This document shows positions 13,867 to 15,060 of a stretch of DNA of 15,060 bases, in pieces; within the stretch, counting starts at the first letter, position 1; every line of letters starts with the position of its first letter. This DNA comes from Candidatus Hodarchaeota archaeon (GTDB taxonomy: Archaea; Asgardarchaeota; Heimdallarchaeia; Hodarchaeales; Hodarchaeaceae). Below the pieces are notes generated by a model, which had not been told where the DNA came from, did not search any database, and saw only the letters and a program-made list of their open reading frames with translations. The stretch covers positions 1 to 15,060 of the forward strand of contig JAEOTU010000068.1 in assembly GCA_016839665.1 (NCBI GenBank). The letters are read 5' to 3'. Both the position numbers and the translations under genes were made by a program.

Positions 13867-15060
13867 GTGAAAATTAAAAAAATTCATGCAAGAGAAGTGT
13901 TTGACTCTCGTGGAAATCCTACAGTAGAAGTAGAGTGTACTCTTGATGATGGTACGTTTACCCGTGGTATGGTGCCATCGGGTGCAAGTACAGGTATACA
14001 TGAAGCGCTTGAAATGAGAGATGGTGGCACCAGACTCATGGGGAAATCAGTTGCGAAAGCAGTTGCGAATGTGGTCAGTATTGCGCCAAAATTAAATGGC
14101 ATGGACCCGACTAATCAGACAGACATCGATGAATTCCTTCTTGAGCTGGATGGCACAGAGAATAAGTCAAAGCTAGGAGCAAATGCGATTCTAGGAGTTT
14201 CCATGGCAGTATGTAAGGCGGGAGCTGAAAGCCAAGGTATCCCTCTCTATCAGCATCTCGGAAATCTTAGGGGTAATGACCAATTTGTGTTGCCAGTTCC
14301 CTCACTTAATGTGATCAATGGCGGTGAGCACGGCGGTAATGATATTGCTTTTCAAGAGTTTATGATAATGCCTGTTGGTGCGCCTACCTTCAAAGAAGCA
14401 ATGGTACTAGGTGTAGAAGTGTATCACACATTGAAAAAGATCATTAAGAAGAAACATGGAGACACAGCTGTTAACGTCGGTGACGAAGGTGGTTTTGCCC
14501 CCCCTCTCAGTCTAGTCGAGGAACCACTAAAACTAATAATGGCAGCAATAGATGAAGCTGGTCACACTGGTAAATTCAAATTAGCTTTGGATCCAGCAGC
14601 CTCGGAATTTTATGACCAAGGAAAATACATGGTAGATGGAAAAGCGTTAGACTCCGACGCATTTGTCAGCCTTTATGAAGACTATATCGAGAAATATCCT
14701 ATTGTTTCAATTGAAGATGCGTTTGATCAAGATGATTGGGGAACTTTTCAGAAATTTACTCAACGGAATGGGGATAAGCTTCAAATTATGGGTGATGACC
14801 TTCTAGTTACCAATGTCAAGCGGATTCAGATGGCTATTGAGAAAAAAGCCTGTAATTCACTCTTACTAAAGGTCAATCAGATTGGATCAGTCACCGAGAG
14901 TATTAATGCCGCTAAGTTAAGTCAAGACAATAAGTGGACGGTTATGGTCTCTCATCGATCTGGTGAAACCGAGGATCCTTTCATAGCAGACTTAGTGGTT
15001 GGACTGAAGACTGGCCAGATCAAGACTGGGGCTCCATGTCGCTCTGAAAGACTAGCAAAA
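13867..15060 (+). CDS. eno: Enolase (phosphopyruvate hydratase), 3' end cut by the window
   Basis: 398 residues are visible of an expected 420-430; the frame is open at the window edge, so the gene continues. The enzyme interconverts 2-phosphoglycerate and phosphoenolpyruvate in glycolysis and gluconeogenesis. All key residues are seen: mobile-loop PSGASTG (37-43), His155 in NGGEHGGN, Glu164, Glu207 in GDEGGFAP, the Mg-binding trio Asp242, Glu283 (SIEDAF) and Asp310 (MGDDL), catalytic Lys335 (LLLKVNQ), HRSGETED (363-370) and Lys386 in the KTGAP segment. The start is GTG 13867, supported by AAGGAG at 13853-13858. It is a single gene here with its own promoter, an essential housekeeping locus with no sign of damage. 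Confidence 0.97.
   Translation, partial: MKIKKIHAREVFDSRGNPTVEVECTLDDGTFTRGMVPSGASTGIHEALEMRDGGTRLMGKSVAKAVANVVSIAPKLNGMDPTNQTDIDEFLLELDGTENKSKLGANAILGVSMAVCKAGAESQGIPLYQHLGNLRGNDQFVLPVPSLNVINGGEHGGNDIAFQEFMIMPVGAPTFKEAMVLGVEVYHTLKKIIKKKHGDTAVNVGDEGGFAPPLSLVEEPLKLIMAAIDEAGHTGKFKLALDPAASEFYDQGKYMVDGKALDSDAFVSLYEDYIEKYPIVSIEDAFDQDDWGTFQKFTQRNGDKLQIMGDDLLVTNVKRIQMAIEKKACNSLLLKVNQIGSVTESINAAKLSQDNKWTVMVSHRSGETEDPFIADLVVGLKTGQIKTGAPCRSERLAK

Overview
The window looks like a chromosomal segment from an Asgard archaeon, plausibly of the Heimdallarchaeia/Lokiarchaeia type; the exact lineage cannot be read from the sequence. The reasons are a Rab-like small GTPase with the Rab signatures TIG-DF, WD-AGQ and YYRGA, a second Arf-like GTPase fused to a winged-helix tail, archaeal TATA boxes, AT-rich DNA, frequent TTG/GTG (and apparently one CTG) starts with GGAGGT-like ribosome sites, and bacterial-type lipid enzymes beside these eukaryote-like proteins. 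No tRNA, rRNA, CRISPR array, IS transposase or phage gene was seen.

Layout: 1-439 has no convincing gene, only a weak 50-codon hydrophobic frame. 440-841 (-) is a VOC/glyoxalase-fold protein. 1108-2118 (+) is a membrane-anchored protein with an outside Ig-like domain and an inside winged helix; two neighbouring palindromes sit in its upstream region. 2340-3962 (+) is a secreted, membrane-anchored seven-repeat SBBP beta-propeller. 4173-5126 (+) is the Arf-like GTPase/winged-helix fusion, whose P-loop is recovered only if translation starts at CTG 4173. It converges, 7 bases apart, on a minus-strand pair: a nucleoside phosphorylase (5134-5895) and an upstream thiolase (5950-7128). A ~700-base regulatory gap leads to the Rab-like GTPase (7826-8527, +), then an acyl-CoA dehydrogenase (8698-9924, +).

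The segment 10041-11187 is the most structured non-coding part. Three exact copies and one near copy of an 11-base motif with the palindromic core TGTATACA bracket a minus-strand winged-helix regulator (10137-10997), and a 16-base perfect palindrome covers that gene's start. Then come a 526-residue TPR protein (11315-12895, +) with a textbook TATA box and a probable leaderless transcript, a two-helix membrane protein of unknown function (12996-13619, -), and an enolase (13867 to beyond the end, +).

Functionally the window mixes central metabolism (enolase, thiolase, acyl-CoA dehydrogenase, nucleoside phosphorylase) with signalling and regulation (two GTPases, two winged-helix regulators, a TPR scaffold). 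Most genes appear to have their own promoter. The only likely co-transcribed pair is thiolase-phosphorylase. The observations most worth following are the CTG-started Arf/winged-helix fusion with altered G motifs, the transmembrane transcription-factor architecture, and the TGTATACA site cluster around the 10137-10997 regulator.
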